Source of the DNA: Hericium rajendrae
Taxonomy: Eukaryota > Basidiomycota > Agaricomycetes > Russulales > Hericiaceae
Assembly (NCBI GenBank): GCA_033439255.1
Contig: JAVRDV010000017.1
Span: 1 to 64,000 of the forward strand
Direction: 5' to 3'
DNA: 64,000 nucleotides
Below are positions 35,963-47,999 of this stretch, one piece after another. Numbering within the stretch: position 1 is the first letter of the stretch; each line of letters starts with the position of its first letter. The notes below the pieces were generated by a model. It saw only the letters and a program-made list of their open reading frames with translations, ran no database searches and was not told where the DNA came from. A program made the position numbers and the translations under genes.

Positions 35963-37912
35963 GTGTTGGGCTCTTGGATGGGGGCAACAGGAGATGTTGT
36001 GGCAGCACACACAACCTATATCCCTCAATTGCCGGATGACGAGAAGGCCTTGGTTCGTGGTGATGGCTTATGGGGCCCGCACGATTGGGCCTGCTTTCCA
36101 CAGCAATTCGACCCTCGCTTTCCCTACCTAGCTTGGATTCGTTTACCTACCAGTCAGAACTCCACTTCAATTCTGTATCGTCTGCCCACACGCTCTGATG
36201 TGTGTCCCCATCCTATTTTCACCTCGCGCCTTGTGCTGTCGCCGAAGTGGGTCGATGCCTTACGTGAGGAACGAGATAGTCTTCTAGCCAGAGCACAGGA
36301 ATGTTTTTCTCGGATGGTCGATCTCCCTGCATTTCGACACGTAGCTTACCCGTCCACTGCGCCTCGCCGCATCGTCTCAGCCTTGATACGGCTCAAGGAT
36401 GCTCCATGCTTTTGGCGGGACGTCGTGGAGGTAGTTCGAGGAATTCAGCGGCACTTGCTTGAACTCCAAGCGTTCTGCGACTGGTTTAGGTGCATTTCTT
36501 CGGAGTTACCTACAACAGCACCCGTTCCCACTCGCGGCAGCATTACTACGGACCCTGAAGTGTATCGGATGCTCGAGTTCAATCGGATAACTGTATATCT
36601 TCGCCTCCCTGTCTCGCACTACCACCCACTCGCGTCTTGTGATCAAAAAGGTCTACTTCACTTGGTAGACTGGTGCAACTTCGTTGGTGCCGACTTCAAG
36701 GAATGGCGCGATCAGGGAGTACAGGCCGGATTCGTACAAGAACACACCAAAGAGCTCTGGTATTATCCGCCCTCACCAGCTACCCACACTGTCTTCGAGC
36801 GAGCAGCGCGCGGCTATGCCCCACGTCGTGATGTTCAACATCTCACGCAGACAGCTTTGGGGATGCAAATGCGCCGAGAGCAAGATCGTAAGTGATACTC
36901 GTCTTCGCATATATCTGTTTCTTACGAGAGGATATTAGTTGCCCACGAGCGCAATGTGATCAATGCGTCGAAGCCCAAACACACTCATAGCAGCAGACGT
37001 GTTCAAAATGCGGTCACTCCTCCGGAATGGGTACCCAAGGCCATTGCAACCTGGCATGAGTCCGTTGCTAACACCGCCCCCATTTTCACGGACAAGAACC
37101 TTTCCCGTGGCTGGCCGTACCATCTGCCTCCAATTCATCTTTTCTGGGGTCCAGCCGAAGAGAAGGCACGAGAGACGTTTTTTTATCATTGGCACTGTTT
37201 GGCACGATGTTGGGACTGGCGGCATGTCCTCCACCGCGACCTTGCTTTTACGCCGTCCGAATGGCGCTCACTTCTAGGCGATGCACACTGGAAGCGTCAA
37301 TGGCCGAAGGATCGGCAATACAAACCAGACAACTTTTGGGCTCACGGTTCCGAGTTTTTCTTCGGGTCTTTGTCCTCGGGCATTGTGACTATGGGGATCA
37401 TCAATCGTCCGCTTTCTTGTGGCTGCAAAGCCAGTCCTCGTGTATCTTACGATCCGGCCAACCGCGCAATCATCCTCTACAAGCTCAACATGGCGCATAT
37501 CTATTGGGAGTTCGAGCATCACGACGAGCTTCAAATCTCAGCGGAAGATTGGGACGAAGATCGGCGTAGCAGACGGGCAGAGCAACGGAGGAAGGTTTGG
37601 CCACATGGTCCGAACTACGGCGACATCCAGATTGGCTATGAATATGGCTGTCAAAAACAGGATTGGCGGGATAGGATGCCATGGTTCGAAGACCTCAGGA
37701 AGATCATGTCATCGTGGAAAGGATTTCCCGGCATTCTGAATTTCTCTTTTATCTGTTTGCAGCGTAATGACTACATAGATCGTGAGTTGAGATTGATAAC
37801 GTTCTATCAAGATTCTTTCATTTCCACGCACGGTATTCTACCTTCCTTGCCCATGCAGAGAGTAGTCGAATGCCCTCCGACATGTGTGCACAAAACTCTG
37901 TACCTTTGTTAG
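35963..37912 (+). CDS. Agaricomycete-type unknown protein, same-strand partner of KDZ copy 3
   Basis: Exons 35963-36887 and 36939-37912 join in frame (intron GTAAGTGATAC to GGATATTAG) to about 632 codons. The upstream ATG at 35925 is in another frame, so a further 5' exon is possible, and an additional intron near the 3' end (about 37.75-37.86 kb) is likely. Recognisable stretches: LWGPHDWACFPQQFDPRFPY, LHLVDWCNFVGADFKEWRDQ, AHERNVINASKPKHTHSSRR, SRGWPYHLPPIHLFWGP and ARCWDWRHVLHRDL. Trp-rich, no transmembrane segment, no known catalytic motif. It looks like a member of a lineage-specific family. Its position 194 bp upstream of a KDZ gene parallels that of the TET/JBP genes in the other pairs. 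Confidence 0.6.
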
Positions 37913-38105
37913 AGCTGTTTATCTACATTGTTCGCTTTGTTGCCCCTTTTTGACTCTTTCAACAAAGCTGTTTGACGCGTTCATTGTCATTAGTGCCAAA
38001 ACGCGTTCCTGACTGCTTTGTCCGAGTTGTCACTGCTCATAGCCCAAGTGATGCCTGCATTCATGCTTCCCTCCTACTGGTCACTCCTTCCATACCTACT
38101 TCACC

Positions 38106-41100
38106 ATGGGCAAGAAACGCAAAGTCGTGGAGCCGCTACCTACTCCTACTACTCTCTCGACTGGGATCTTAGTTGGCGGCATCGATGCAAATGGGTCAAC
38201 AAGAATTCATCGTTTCCATGAAGAGCCGAGCCCTAAGAAGAAACGTGTCCTAGAAGTGCCACCGTCGTTGGCTAATGAACAAGACCAAGACAGTTCGATG
38301 GGGATGGTAGAGGACGACTTTATTCCGACGCCGGGGCAGAAGTCTGCAAGTGGCACGGTGCGTATCTTGCTTTGTCTTTCTGGCGACTGGCGCTAACCAT
38401 TAAACAGAAATCTATGAGTGAGGCGACAGACGAATTCCTCAACGACTGGGCACAAAAGTACCTGGAGATTCTTCACAGTCGATACCACCATGCCAACGCC
38501 GGGAAGATATGCTCCAAATGCCTAGGCGAAGACGCGCTCTATCGATGCACGGAGTGTTTTCACGCACATATGTTCTGCTCGAAATGCATTGTTGAAGCCC
38601 ATCGCCAAGACCCTTTCCACGTTATCGAGCGTTGGTCGGGTTCGTACTTCGAGAAGGCTACGCTCAGTAGTCTCGACTTAGTGATCTACCTGGGTCACAA
38701 CGGTCATCGATGTAGCTCTTCTAGACGAGCTCTGGTGGAGATCGTGTGTGTTCATACTACTGGCATCCAGAATTGCAAGTTCGAATTCTGTGGCTGCAAC
38801 CATCTGGACACGTATGAGCCTGTCGAGCGGCCCTGTCAACTTCTACGGGCTGGCCTTTGGCCCGCTTCCTTCAAACATCCTCGCACTGTCTTTACACTCC
38901 ATCTCCTTCGTCATTTCCACCATCTCTCTGTACGGGCAAAAGTCACTGCGTACGATTTCTCTGCTGTTTTGCAGCGCCTGACGAATAATGCCTTCAAGGG
39001 GATGTTCCGGTATGCTGCCTTGCCATTTACTGCGTGCATTACTAACACTGTAACAGGACCGTTATAGGCAACTTTTATGCGCTTCTCGGTATTTTGATTT
39101 CCTTCAAACGTTGAAGTGGCATGGTCGCAACGCGACTGAGCCGCTTGAACCCGGCTGTCTAGTGCCGATGTGTCCAAGTTGCCCATTGATAGGCATCAAT
39201 ATGGACCCGGATTGGGAGAAAGCTCCCGCAGATTCCATGTAAGTTCTCATCGTCTGTAGAGCAATCTCGATAATCTACAACACTTCCAGGTATCTACATG
39301 CGCTTCGTTATGCAAAGGACGGTAACTTCTCAAGCAGCCTGCATGACAAGCCCATGGACCACAATGACCGCCCTTTAACACATGGTGCCGCCTTTTTTGC
39401 CAATGAAACTGATTATCAAAACTGGCTCGAGCAGTGCCCCCAGAATGCGAAGGCTGAGGTACGTCATGATGTCATTGTTTCCGGGAATAGTCGTTAACCT
39501 GACGGGAGCCAGACGTCGACGTGTAGTTCCTTCAAAGCCTTGACCAATCAGTATTCGGGCAAGATCGTATCAGGAATCTTGGCGCTTGCATGTGCACGAT
39601 CTGGTATGATCATGGCAAATGGGGTGGTTGATCTCCCGAAAGGCGAGCGGTGAGTGTCATTCTTGACGCGTGCAAGCAGAGTAGCTTACTATCTGGAACA
39701 TAAGGTACTGCAGCGTAGACTTTGCGAAAGTCTCCGCAACGCGCCGATTTGTTTTACTCCTCCTTTGGTATGAATACTACGACATTGTGTGTCAGTACAT
39801 GATCAACTTTGACAAACGCATGATGGATTTCCCTGGTGCTCCAGTATTTCCGAAGACTCATCATCTGATTGGTTCGTATCATCTACCGGGTCACATTAAA
39901 CCCGAATGCAAGACAAAACACAATGGTCACTTCGTCCCCGGGACGGGCCATACAGATGGCGAGGACCTGGAATGCCTTTGGTCGGTCCAGAATTCGATTG
40001 CGAGAAGCACGCGGGAGATGGGAGCTGGGCATCGACATGATTCGTTGAACGGGCATATGTCTGACTATAATATGCAGAAAGTATTCAAAGAAGGCAAGTT
40101 CTGACGACACTTTCATTCCACGCAAGGCATTGCTAACTGCTGTTTTACCCTCTCAGCATCCCTACTTGCAAAACGTTTCAAGCGAGTGCATGCAAGGCTT
40201 GATACAGACCAAGCAAAGCTAGAGGACATGGAAACCTCACTGACGGAACGTGACGCCCCGTTGCAAGACTGGCATGAGCAGGAGCAAGACTGGTTGCAAA
40301 AAGTCAACGATCCATATTGGAAGCGAGAAGATATCACAAACCCGTACGAGCCCGCGGAGGACAAAGGTACTGTCCGTACTGCTTAGCCATGAAGAAAAGT
40401 ACTCATATCTCCTAGCGCCAACACAAAAGCAAGCCTTGGCAGAGCTCAACAGGGAGAACGAGCGACATCGCGCCGCGAATGGAATTACCATTGAGCCCAG
40501 TCACCGTTTAGGGCGGATGGTGAAGTTTGCAATGGATATCGAACAGAAGCAGTGAGTGCGTGCTACATTGTATATTGCCATCTAAAATTGTAACTCCACT
40601 CAACAGACGAAGGATTCATACGCAACTTCAAGAGTACGAAGCGAACAAATCAGACGCGATCTATAACGAGCTCGAACTTCTACGCCAACGATTAGCTGAA
40701 GACGTAGAAGAGTGGGAGGCTCTATATACAGACTCTCTAGGTCTCATTGTCGAGGAGCTGGAAACACTTCGAAGTTTTGCTTCCATCGCGTGGCCTCCAA
40801 TGCCATCGGTACAGCGCTGTAACCCCGAGGACGTCTCCCTACCAGTTCCGTCACAGCATCCCCCACCCGTTCGTCACTGCGCACAATTTGCTAAGGCGAT
40901 AAGGACAGAGCTGCTACTCCGTGAAGGTCATGCAAATGATCTTATTCGAGATATAAAGAAAAGTTCCGCTATGCGCAGTTTTCTCTGGCGATCAACTAAA
41001 GATACTACAGGCCAAAACAGCAAGACTCGTAATGGTCAAATTTTATCTACCGCCTCATCCAGACTCGAAGCTCTTCGACAAGAATATGAACGCACTCAAT

Positions 41101-41692
41101 CAATACTGATCGTCCTCGGCTCTGACAGTCACAACTATAAGCCACTTCGTCCAGAGGACTGCTACGCGCCGACCGTGTATCACGGTGCTCGTGCGAAGAG
41201 TAGGAAAAAGGGAAAGGACCAAGCGAGTGAAGGATCATGGATTTGGCAAATGGGCTCCTATCGTAGTTCCTCAACAGATGCAGCTGCTGACGAGTGGCTG
41301 AGAGAATGTGAGTAGCAATTGGAAGTCGTGTTGAATTGATACTAACATAAGCTTTTTGAAGATGAAAGAGTCAATTGGTTCAGACAACGCGCTGCAGTCG
41401 CGCGATCAAAAGAGCAGAAGAATCTGCTCGAAGTGGAGATGCGACGAACACAGCGGACGTTCCGTAGTTGGTACCGCCAGTGGAAAGCGAAAGCAGACGT
41501 TCTGCTTGCCAGTAGTGATCCGGTCGACAAGGGGCAAGGAAGTTATGCTACAAAGTATGTCTATTAAAGGTAGCAATATCCTGATGCTAACAGAATTTTG
41601 ACAGGCAAGCGAACATGTGGAAGGGGCTATTCCATGAGGCGCGATTGCTCTTTCCAGAGGAGCAAAGGCGATCGTTTGACGGCGACGATTGA
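38106..41692 (+). CDS. KDZ transposase, nearly complete (copy 3)
   Basis: Start MGKKRKVVEPLPTPTTL. Exons: 38106-38357, 38408-39009, 39068-39238, 39290-39459, 39513-39649, 39705-40093, 40157-40366, 40416-40551, 40607-41307, 41362-41554, 41605-41692. CxC2 cluster: CSKCLGEDALYRCTECFHAH and CSKCIVEAHRQDPFHVI. Then TTGIQNCKFEFCGC, LLRAGLWPASFKHPRTVF, CPSCPLIGINMDPDWE, and the core RYAKDGNFSSSLHDKPMD, YEYYDIVCQYMINFDKR, GSYHLPGHIKPEC and GHTDGEDLECLWSVQN, all expected acidic residues present. One base too many occurs in an A5 run at about 39418-39422, shifting the frame between ETDYQ and LEQCPQNAKAE; this may be real or an assembly error. One intron (40094-40156) has a GC donor. About 1015 residues if read through. 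Confidence 0.87.
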
Positions 41693-42002
41693 CATTTTAT
41701 GTAGTTGACTATGTAGCCCTGCGAAACGCGACTTTATAGGTTTCCAGCATGCTATTGATGCACACAGATCCCTTGTCTGCTTTGAACATCCTACGTACAC
41801 TCCATCCTCGCGTCTGTTCATCACGTTCTTGTGGCCGCTCGTTGCATTCTCGCGGCGGCTTGTCGTGTTCTCGGGGCTGCTCATTGCATTCTTGCGGCTG
41901 CTTGTCGCATTCTCGCGTCTGCCCATCGCGTTGTCGTGTCTGCCCATCGCGTCCTACACCTCACTGGCACATCTTCCTATTACAACTTCACCCTACTACC
42001 TC

Positions 42003-42579
42003 ATGCCCTCCCTCAACCTCACTCTCCACGCGGTCGTTGCATCCTTAGCAGCCCTGACCCGCAGCATAGCACGTTGCGGCATCCACGACGAAGACAATGA
42101 GCGCATCCAACAAGTCGTACAAGACGGAGAGGATGGGATTAGCAGGATTACAATCCCAATGATAGTGTGAGTACAACCATCGTTGTTTTCTGATGGCTCT
42201 GACGGCAATCCTGCCTAGTGTTACACCACCAGATGCCGACCCTACCATGTGCTTCGAACGCGCGATGGCACGAGCCAATGCTCCGCCGTCACGAATTCCG
42301 ATCCCAAGCGGTGGGTTGACATCGGCAAGGAGGGTACGACAAGTCTTACAGGAAGTGTTTGATGGGATGGAACGCGTAGTTGCTGAAGCGGTCGTGCTTG
42401 CGGAGGAGTGGGCGGAAGAGGCAGTCGCCGAATTCCACGATACACTGGCAATCATGCAAGAGCAGGAGGTCATTCAGCAGGAAATGATTGTGAGCACAAT
42501 CGCCGGTATGGTAGAGTCGATGCGTGATAGTCCGGATGGTTCGGAGGAGGGCGAGGACGGGGCTGCTGCGAGTGCATGA
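42003..42579 (+). CDS. Small acidic helical protein downstream of KDZ copy 3
   Basis: Exons 42003-42166 and 42219-42579 join in frame to 174 codons (donor GTGAGTAC, acceptor CTGCCTAG). The protein starts MPSLNLTLHAVVASLAALTR and has an acidic amphipathic helix (VAEAVVLAEEWAEEAVAEFH) and an acidic Ala-rich C-terminus. No domain was recognised; it could be coiled coil. It lies 310 bp after the transposase stop on the same strand, so it may be part of the same mobile unit. 41693-42002 contains short repeats of the type GCATTCTCGCGGCTGCTTGTC. Confidence 0.5.
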
Positions 42580-42779
42580 AGGCGAAGGGAATGGTGAATG
42601 TTCTTGGTATTTTCTTGTTGCTCTATTGCTGTGATGTAGGATAATGGCCGGTCGTGGTGCACAGTTTTGGCATCAGCGCCATATATAAGGACGCCCTGAC
42701 TTGCCGCTTCCCTGCATCCCCCCCTCTGTGTGTCACGCACCCGTTCACGATCCCATGCACACCTCTGCTCTGTCCGCCA

Positions 42780-44092
42780 GAGAACCCCGCCATGCTCTAC
42801 AGCCTGTTGCTGCTCTACGGCCTGTTGCTGCTCTACGGCCTGTTGCTGCCCAATCGCCACCCACCGCCAACATACCGACCCTGAACCCCAAGACGTTCAA
42901 CAAGCAACCTGCCTACTGTTTCTCACTCGCCTTGCGGTCTATCGTTAAGTCGGCATTCGAGGGAACGAGGCCATCCGCGCTTGCATTATACAGGTTGGCA
43001 CGCTGGAAGTTGTCGGTTGCATTCTTGAGGCGACCGAGACCGATGGTATGCAAACCACAGACGTCGTCGCACAATTGGAGAGCTGTCGGCATTGTTTCTG
43101 ATGCCGGTTCTGCAACGGCGAACGCTTCTCTTGAACTTAATTCTGATGCACACATTATCATCAATAGTGATCAAGAGGTTGGTGGGGACGGCGTGGGCAT
43201 AGAGGATGGCATCGTTGCTCTGGACACCAATGACGATTTCGCGATGGGTGCTCCTCCTGGGGCACCGGGTGCGATCGAGCCTACGCGGACTGTTCGGGAC
43301 AGTGGAACCATGCAACGTGCTCGCAACACCACTGATGTCACGCCGCGGGCTGTCACTGTTGGCTTGCTCTTCGCAGCCGACACTGGAATGACACCTCGCG
43401 GGCAGGATAGTGATGATGCCCAGGAAGCTACCCCCATGCGACCAAACGCGCCCATTCAGCGAAACCTTCCCCTTCCCAACGTTCGTCCTGGTGTTCCTGG
43501 TGTTGATGCCAATGCCGCCAACACCGTACGCGCTATTGCTCCTGGCCATGGCCACCATCACCATCGCGACTCGGATACTGGGCCATATCGTGATGAGGAC
43601 GTCCTTGTCAGCTTACAGCTGCTTGCGTACCTCAGTAAATATCCTCATGTTCGACAGGCTTTTTATAAGCCACGCCCAAGCTTCCATCCAGCAACTGACG
43701 CTCTGCATAGTTCTGGGATTCAGCGAAGCAGTGGTGGTACAATCGGATCATCTTCGACTGGTAGTACTGGATCTTCCCGCACACCTGGGAAGGAGGCTTC
43801 CGGAGCTGGATTCTTCAAAGCGTTCGGGCGTGGTAAGGAGAAGGAGAAGGAGCGGATACCATTTGTGCCTCCCACACCCACGCCTGCAGCGCCTAATCCA
43901 CTACGTCAGACCAACGTGTTTTCATTAGTGGAACGGTTCACCTTCCGGCCTAGCTCCTCCGAAAGTGATCTGCCCAATCCTCCACCGACGCTTCCGTCAG
44001 ACATTCAGTACTGGGCAGGAGTTATCATGCGCAACGCTTGTCGAAAGGATGATAGCAGAGGCGGGATTCAGCAATGTGCCACCAGTGGGTAA
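42780..44092 (+). pseudogene. Truncated Mub1/SamB-like gene, MYND finger missing
   Basis: Three separate stretches match the Mub1/SamB family: VGIRGNEAIRACIIQVGTLE with EVVGCILEA (about 42950-43040), DEDVLVSLQLLAYLSKYPHV with RQAFY (about 43600-43670), and NVFSLVERFTFRPSSSES with IQYWAGVIMRNACRKD (43910-44060). They lie in different frames with a stop in the first, and the gene ends at GGIQQCA, just where the MYND zinc finger should begin. In yeast Mub1 partners Ubr2 in ubiquitination, and SamB affects polarity in filamentous fungi. Here it is a dead fragment of a normal housekeeping-type gene, and its loss of the 3' half coincides with the start of repeat DNA. Confidence 0.75.
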
Positions 44093-44189
44093 TGTTCATT
44101 CCGTCTTATTGCATGGGTGAGGGGATGGATTGTATTTACAGTGCTTTGTGATCGGTAGGAATCATACCCACGAGGGAGCGTGCCTCGCC

Positions 44190-44541
44190 GGCATATCTTC
44201 AGCAGCCCACCCACATCCTCGCTTTCCAGCGGCGAGACGCACCCCGGGTACGACGTCATTTCGAACAGCGTCAGCGGCAGCTCTGACACAGACTGCGAGG
44301 CGTGGATCACGGTGCCCGTGCCGAACGGTTTCTCTGCGGTTTCGCACCCACTGGGCATGGCCACGATGATGCGTGCGAGCTCAGCGACGTGGTCGACGGG
44401 AATCTGCGCGTGTACGACACGGCAAACGTGTGCATCGTCGACACGAGCATGTTGCCGATGCAGGTGAGCACGCACCTGCAGAGCACACTATACGGCATCG
44501 CGGAGAAGGCCGTGGACATCATCAAGGCCGCGCAGAACTAG
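44190..44541 (+). pseudogene. C-terminal fragment of a GMC oxidoreductase
   Basis: The fragment encodes DVISNSVSGSSDTDCEAWI and SAVSHPLGMATM in one frame, then VVDGNLRVYDTANVCIVDTS and MLPMQVSTHLQSTLYGIAEK in another, ending IIKAAQN-stop. This is the C-terminal substrate-binding/FAD domain signature of glucose-methanol-choline oxidoreductases (aryl-alcohol oxidase or alcohol oxidase like), with the active-site His positions in SHPLG and THLQS. A frameshift near 44.36 kb and lack of the FAD-binding N-terminus show it is a relic. It follows the Mub1 relic closely, so both may be remains of an older gene-containing segment. Confidence 0.75.
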
Positions 44542-44579
44542 TGCGTGACTGCATGCTTGCCAAGACCCCCCGATAATGG

Positions 44580-44999
44580 ACATTCTTGGACTCGTTTCAG
44601 ATACGGACATTCGCTTGGTTTACAGTATAGCTTATTTTCGCAGCACCACCGCCCTCGCTCCATGCACCCCACCATGGACTCAATCCAGAGTGTCTGCTTT
44701 CTGTACTTTGTGTGCGCAACGGACTCTAGCTTATACCTTTGAACAGTTGACACATATGGGCTTACAATACCATATTATCCACCCGACCCATCGATGTGCC
44801 GTCCATACTCTGCGATGCTAACTTCTAACGGACAGGTCCTACAGATCTCGTGCCCCAGTCATTCTGTTGTCTCGACTCTGTGGTGCGTACCCCGTCTGCA
44901 TGCTCCCCATATCTTATCCAGCAGATAAACGCACGCACTCGTCGGAGACAGGTCATACAGATATGGGGATCCTAGTTCTGCATCGTGTTCGTGTCTGAT
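44580..44999. other. No gene seen
   Basis: Mixed-composition sequence between the GMC relic and the right AGTC array. Short open frames only; no repeat unit or family was recognised. Confidence 0.4.
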
Positions 45000-45385
45000 G
45001 CTGCCATGCTCACGCAACGTAGTCATGCAATCTAGTTGTTGTTATAGTCGTTTGATCTAGTCATTTGTACAAGTCATTGTACGTAGTCATTTAGTCACTC
45101 ATATAAGTCGTGGGATGTAGTCATTATGATAGCTCCTAGTATGTAGTCATTGCTTCAAGCATCTAGTCACAAAATCATATAGTCATTAAATGTAGTTGGA
45201 TTCTCACTCAAGCAGTCAGTGCGGAAAACTAGTCATTGAAAATAGTCACATTGTTATGAAACTTTTGTTGCTAATCTAGTCTACATAGATGAAATGAACA
45301 ATCATATATTTTAGTCATCAAAAACTAGCCTGCAAATTTGCTTAAGGCAGCTCTGATTAGGGGGTGACTAGCTAGTCATCTTGCT
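45000..45385 (+). repeat. Strand-biased AGTC array (right)
   Basis: About 17 copies of AGTC, usually TAGTCA, occur on the plus strand in about 370 bp, again with few GACT. The texture is like 29955-30545 and the orientation is the same. The two arrays bracket 14.5 kb that contains KDZ copy 3 and its neighbours. Confidence 0.75.
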
Positions 45386-45527
45386 TAAGCCAATTCTGTT
45401 GCTACCCCACCTTCGCTGTCAACGAGTGTGTGATCCTGAGTGCATGATCACTAGTCTGCTTTGCAAACATGTCAGTAAGTTTGAGTTGCTTTTTCTCTGC
45501 GAGCTCATGCTTTGTTGTCTCCTCAGC

Positions 45528-46050
45528 TTATTTTGTGCACTTTACGCATGCACGCCTGCCAACATGCATGTTGAAGGCATGCATCGACATTCTCTCCCTG
45601 AGTTCAACTACTTTTCTGCAGGTATGGCATGTCTTGCAGTGAATGGAGACCATTTTATTGCTGCTGCGCAGACGAACCTGCCAGAAGACCCTGTCAGCAT
45701 CAGTATCTTGCTCTCCAAGCAAGATGAGGCCTGATTTGGACTCCGGTACATTGGTGTCCATGCTGTTTGAGGAAAGATCTGCTGGGTGAACAAGATCGTG
45801 AGTTTCTCCATCTGTCTCAGCATCTGATGTGCTCATTGGGTCAGCATCACTCATGTTCGATGATTCCTCATCCAGCTCATAATGCCCGGATGCGGTATCT
45901 TCGTCCCATCCATTGGCTTCCTCGGACATACCGTATACATAGTCTGACTGTTCGGTATCGACCATATACGAGTTGCATGCTAGGAATGTGTTGCTGTACA
46001 TTGCACGAGATTTCTGGGTATGCTTGTTCATGCACACTGTTGGTAACAAT
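45528..46050 (-). CDS. Hypothetical Ser/Asp/Glu-rich protein with C-terminal Cys/His cluster
   Basis: The minus-strand frame encodes an acidic region (EEANGWDEDTASGHYELDEE, SNMSDADPMSTSDAETDGET) and ends with SIHCKTCHTCRKVV, MHAFNMHVGRR and ACVKCTK, a possible metal-binding cluster of Cys and His. Composition and codon pattern look protein-like, but no family was recognised and the 5' end is unclear (a Met at 46079 opens the frame). It may be an accessory gene of a repeat. 46051-46660 is otherwise unassigned. Confidence 0.35.
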
Positions 46051-46679
46051 GACAACTTAATTACTGGGTCAGGCCCCAATACCCGCTCGAAAGGGGATAC
46101 TTTTGCTATGGTGGCAGTGAAGGCTTAGTCCTCCAACATCGTGTGCTTGCAGCTTGTACCTAGATTGACGAGCAGGCGCAAGCATGAGTGTGAGCATCAG
46201 CATCGTGAATTCTCGACCTAACGATGGGGCCAGCTTTGCAGCAGAGCCCGTCACCTGCACACGAGCCCTTGAATCTGCTCAACCTCGAATGTAAATATCT
46301 TCCCCATCGGCATGTACAAAGGCATGAAATTTTGTGCACACACAGATTGACATCGAAACTATCTGATTATGAAGTCAGATTCTACTTCTCATTGGGTTCA
46401 AGCTGACAGTATCCAATTTGTTGTGAGGACAGGCAATTTCACTCATATTTTTCTCAAATTGACCGGAAATATGTGGAAATTCTGTTGTAAGGCAAAGTTG
46501 CACCTTTTTTAACTTGTTATGTACAAAATTCAGGATCTGGCATTATGGGGGGGACCACCCCCCCTCTCCCCAGGCATCATGTTTGATAAATATTAATTTG
46601 GAGCCTCTTGGATGTGAGTCATTAAAAATATATCCTTCCATTTTAATGTACTAATCACAAGAGTACCACTCATCGATGA

Positions 46680-47900
46680 GTGGTACTCTCATTTTTCTTG
46701 TTCCCAACCCGCACCCTCCCCCTCCGACATGCTGCCACCCCACTCTCGTGCACTATCCGCACCCATTTCCCTGTCCACCACCCCATCGACAACACCTGCA
46801 GCCTGGCTGCAGCCCACATGCAGCCTGTGCATGACCCCGCCCATCCTGTCCATGACATGGGCAGCCAGCCCACAACATCTGCAGTCTGTCAATGAGATGG
46901 GCAGCTGTGGATGACACATAACCAGTGAACAACATGGCCAGCCCATGGACAACACCAGCCCATCAACAGCACGGCAGCTCATCAACAGCACGGCAGTCCA
47001 TCGACGACATGGGGAGCCCGTAGCTGACACACAGCCTGCAATTCATCGACAGGCAGCCCAGCGATGACGTGAGGAGCCTGTTGACAACACGGAGAGCCTG
47101 TCAATAACACAGACAGCACATCAACAATGTGAGGAGTCTGTAAATGATGTGGGGAGTCCATAGCCAACACGCAGCCCACGAATCATTGACGGGTAGTCCA
47201 GCGATGACAGGGGAGCCCAGCGACGACGGTGGAAGCTCGTTGATGACACAGGAAGCGTGCGGGGGCATGCACCATGCACACACACACACCATTTGCATGT
47301 GGTCAATGATTTGTGTGCATGGGCCATACCTCTCATGACCATTGTGCACAGCCCGTGCCCTTCCCACACCCATCATGCATCCGTGCAGCCTCCTTGCCCT
47401 TCGCCCCACATCCATGCCCTCAACACCACGTCCCCACCCTCAATGCTGCATCTGCATCCTCAATGCGTGTTTGCACCCTCAATGCGTGTCTGCACCCTCA
47501 ATGTGTGTCTGCACCCTCAATGTCATGTCTGTGCACTCTGCACTGCATCCGCTGTCTGCACCCTCACCACTGCCTCCATGTTCTCACCGCTTCAGCCATG
47601 CTGTCTTGCCTCCGTGCTGTCTGTACCATGCCTATGCCCTTAACGCCGTGTCCGCTCAACACTGTGTCTGCTCTCAATGTCACATCTGTGCCCTCAATGC
47701 TGCATCTGCACCCTCAATGCCACATCTGCACCCTCCACACCACATCCACCATGTCTGCGCACTCAATGCTGTATCCGCACTGCTGCCTCTGCACCCTCAA
47801 CACCATGTCTGCACCCTCAACACCGTGTCCCCCATTGTGCAGGCTGCTGAGTCAGCTCACACCTGTCTGCAATACCCCACACATGAGTATATCCTGTGCC
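46680..47900. repeat. GC-rich minisatellite island
   Basis: At 46790-47260 a degenerate unit with CATCGACAACACGGCAGCC-type words recurs. At 47430-47830 units such as CACCCTCAATGCTGCATCTG and CACCCTCAATGCGTGTCTG recur every 20-30 bp. All long open frames on both strands are Cys/His/Pro-rich artefacts. The island is bordered abruptly by AT-rich DNA at about 47.94 kb. Confidence 0.75.
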
Positions 47901-47999
47901 TGTGCCCTGTAGCTAGTACATCTTGTAGCTACATTGACAATATAAATAAATTTACCTTGATAATCATGCTTGTTGTCCTCTAATCTGAATTGTAGAAGA

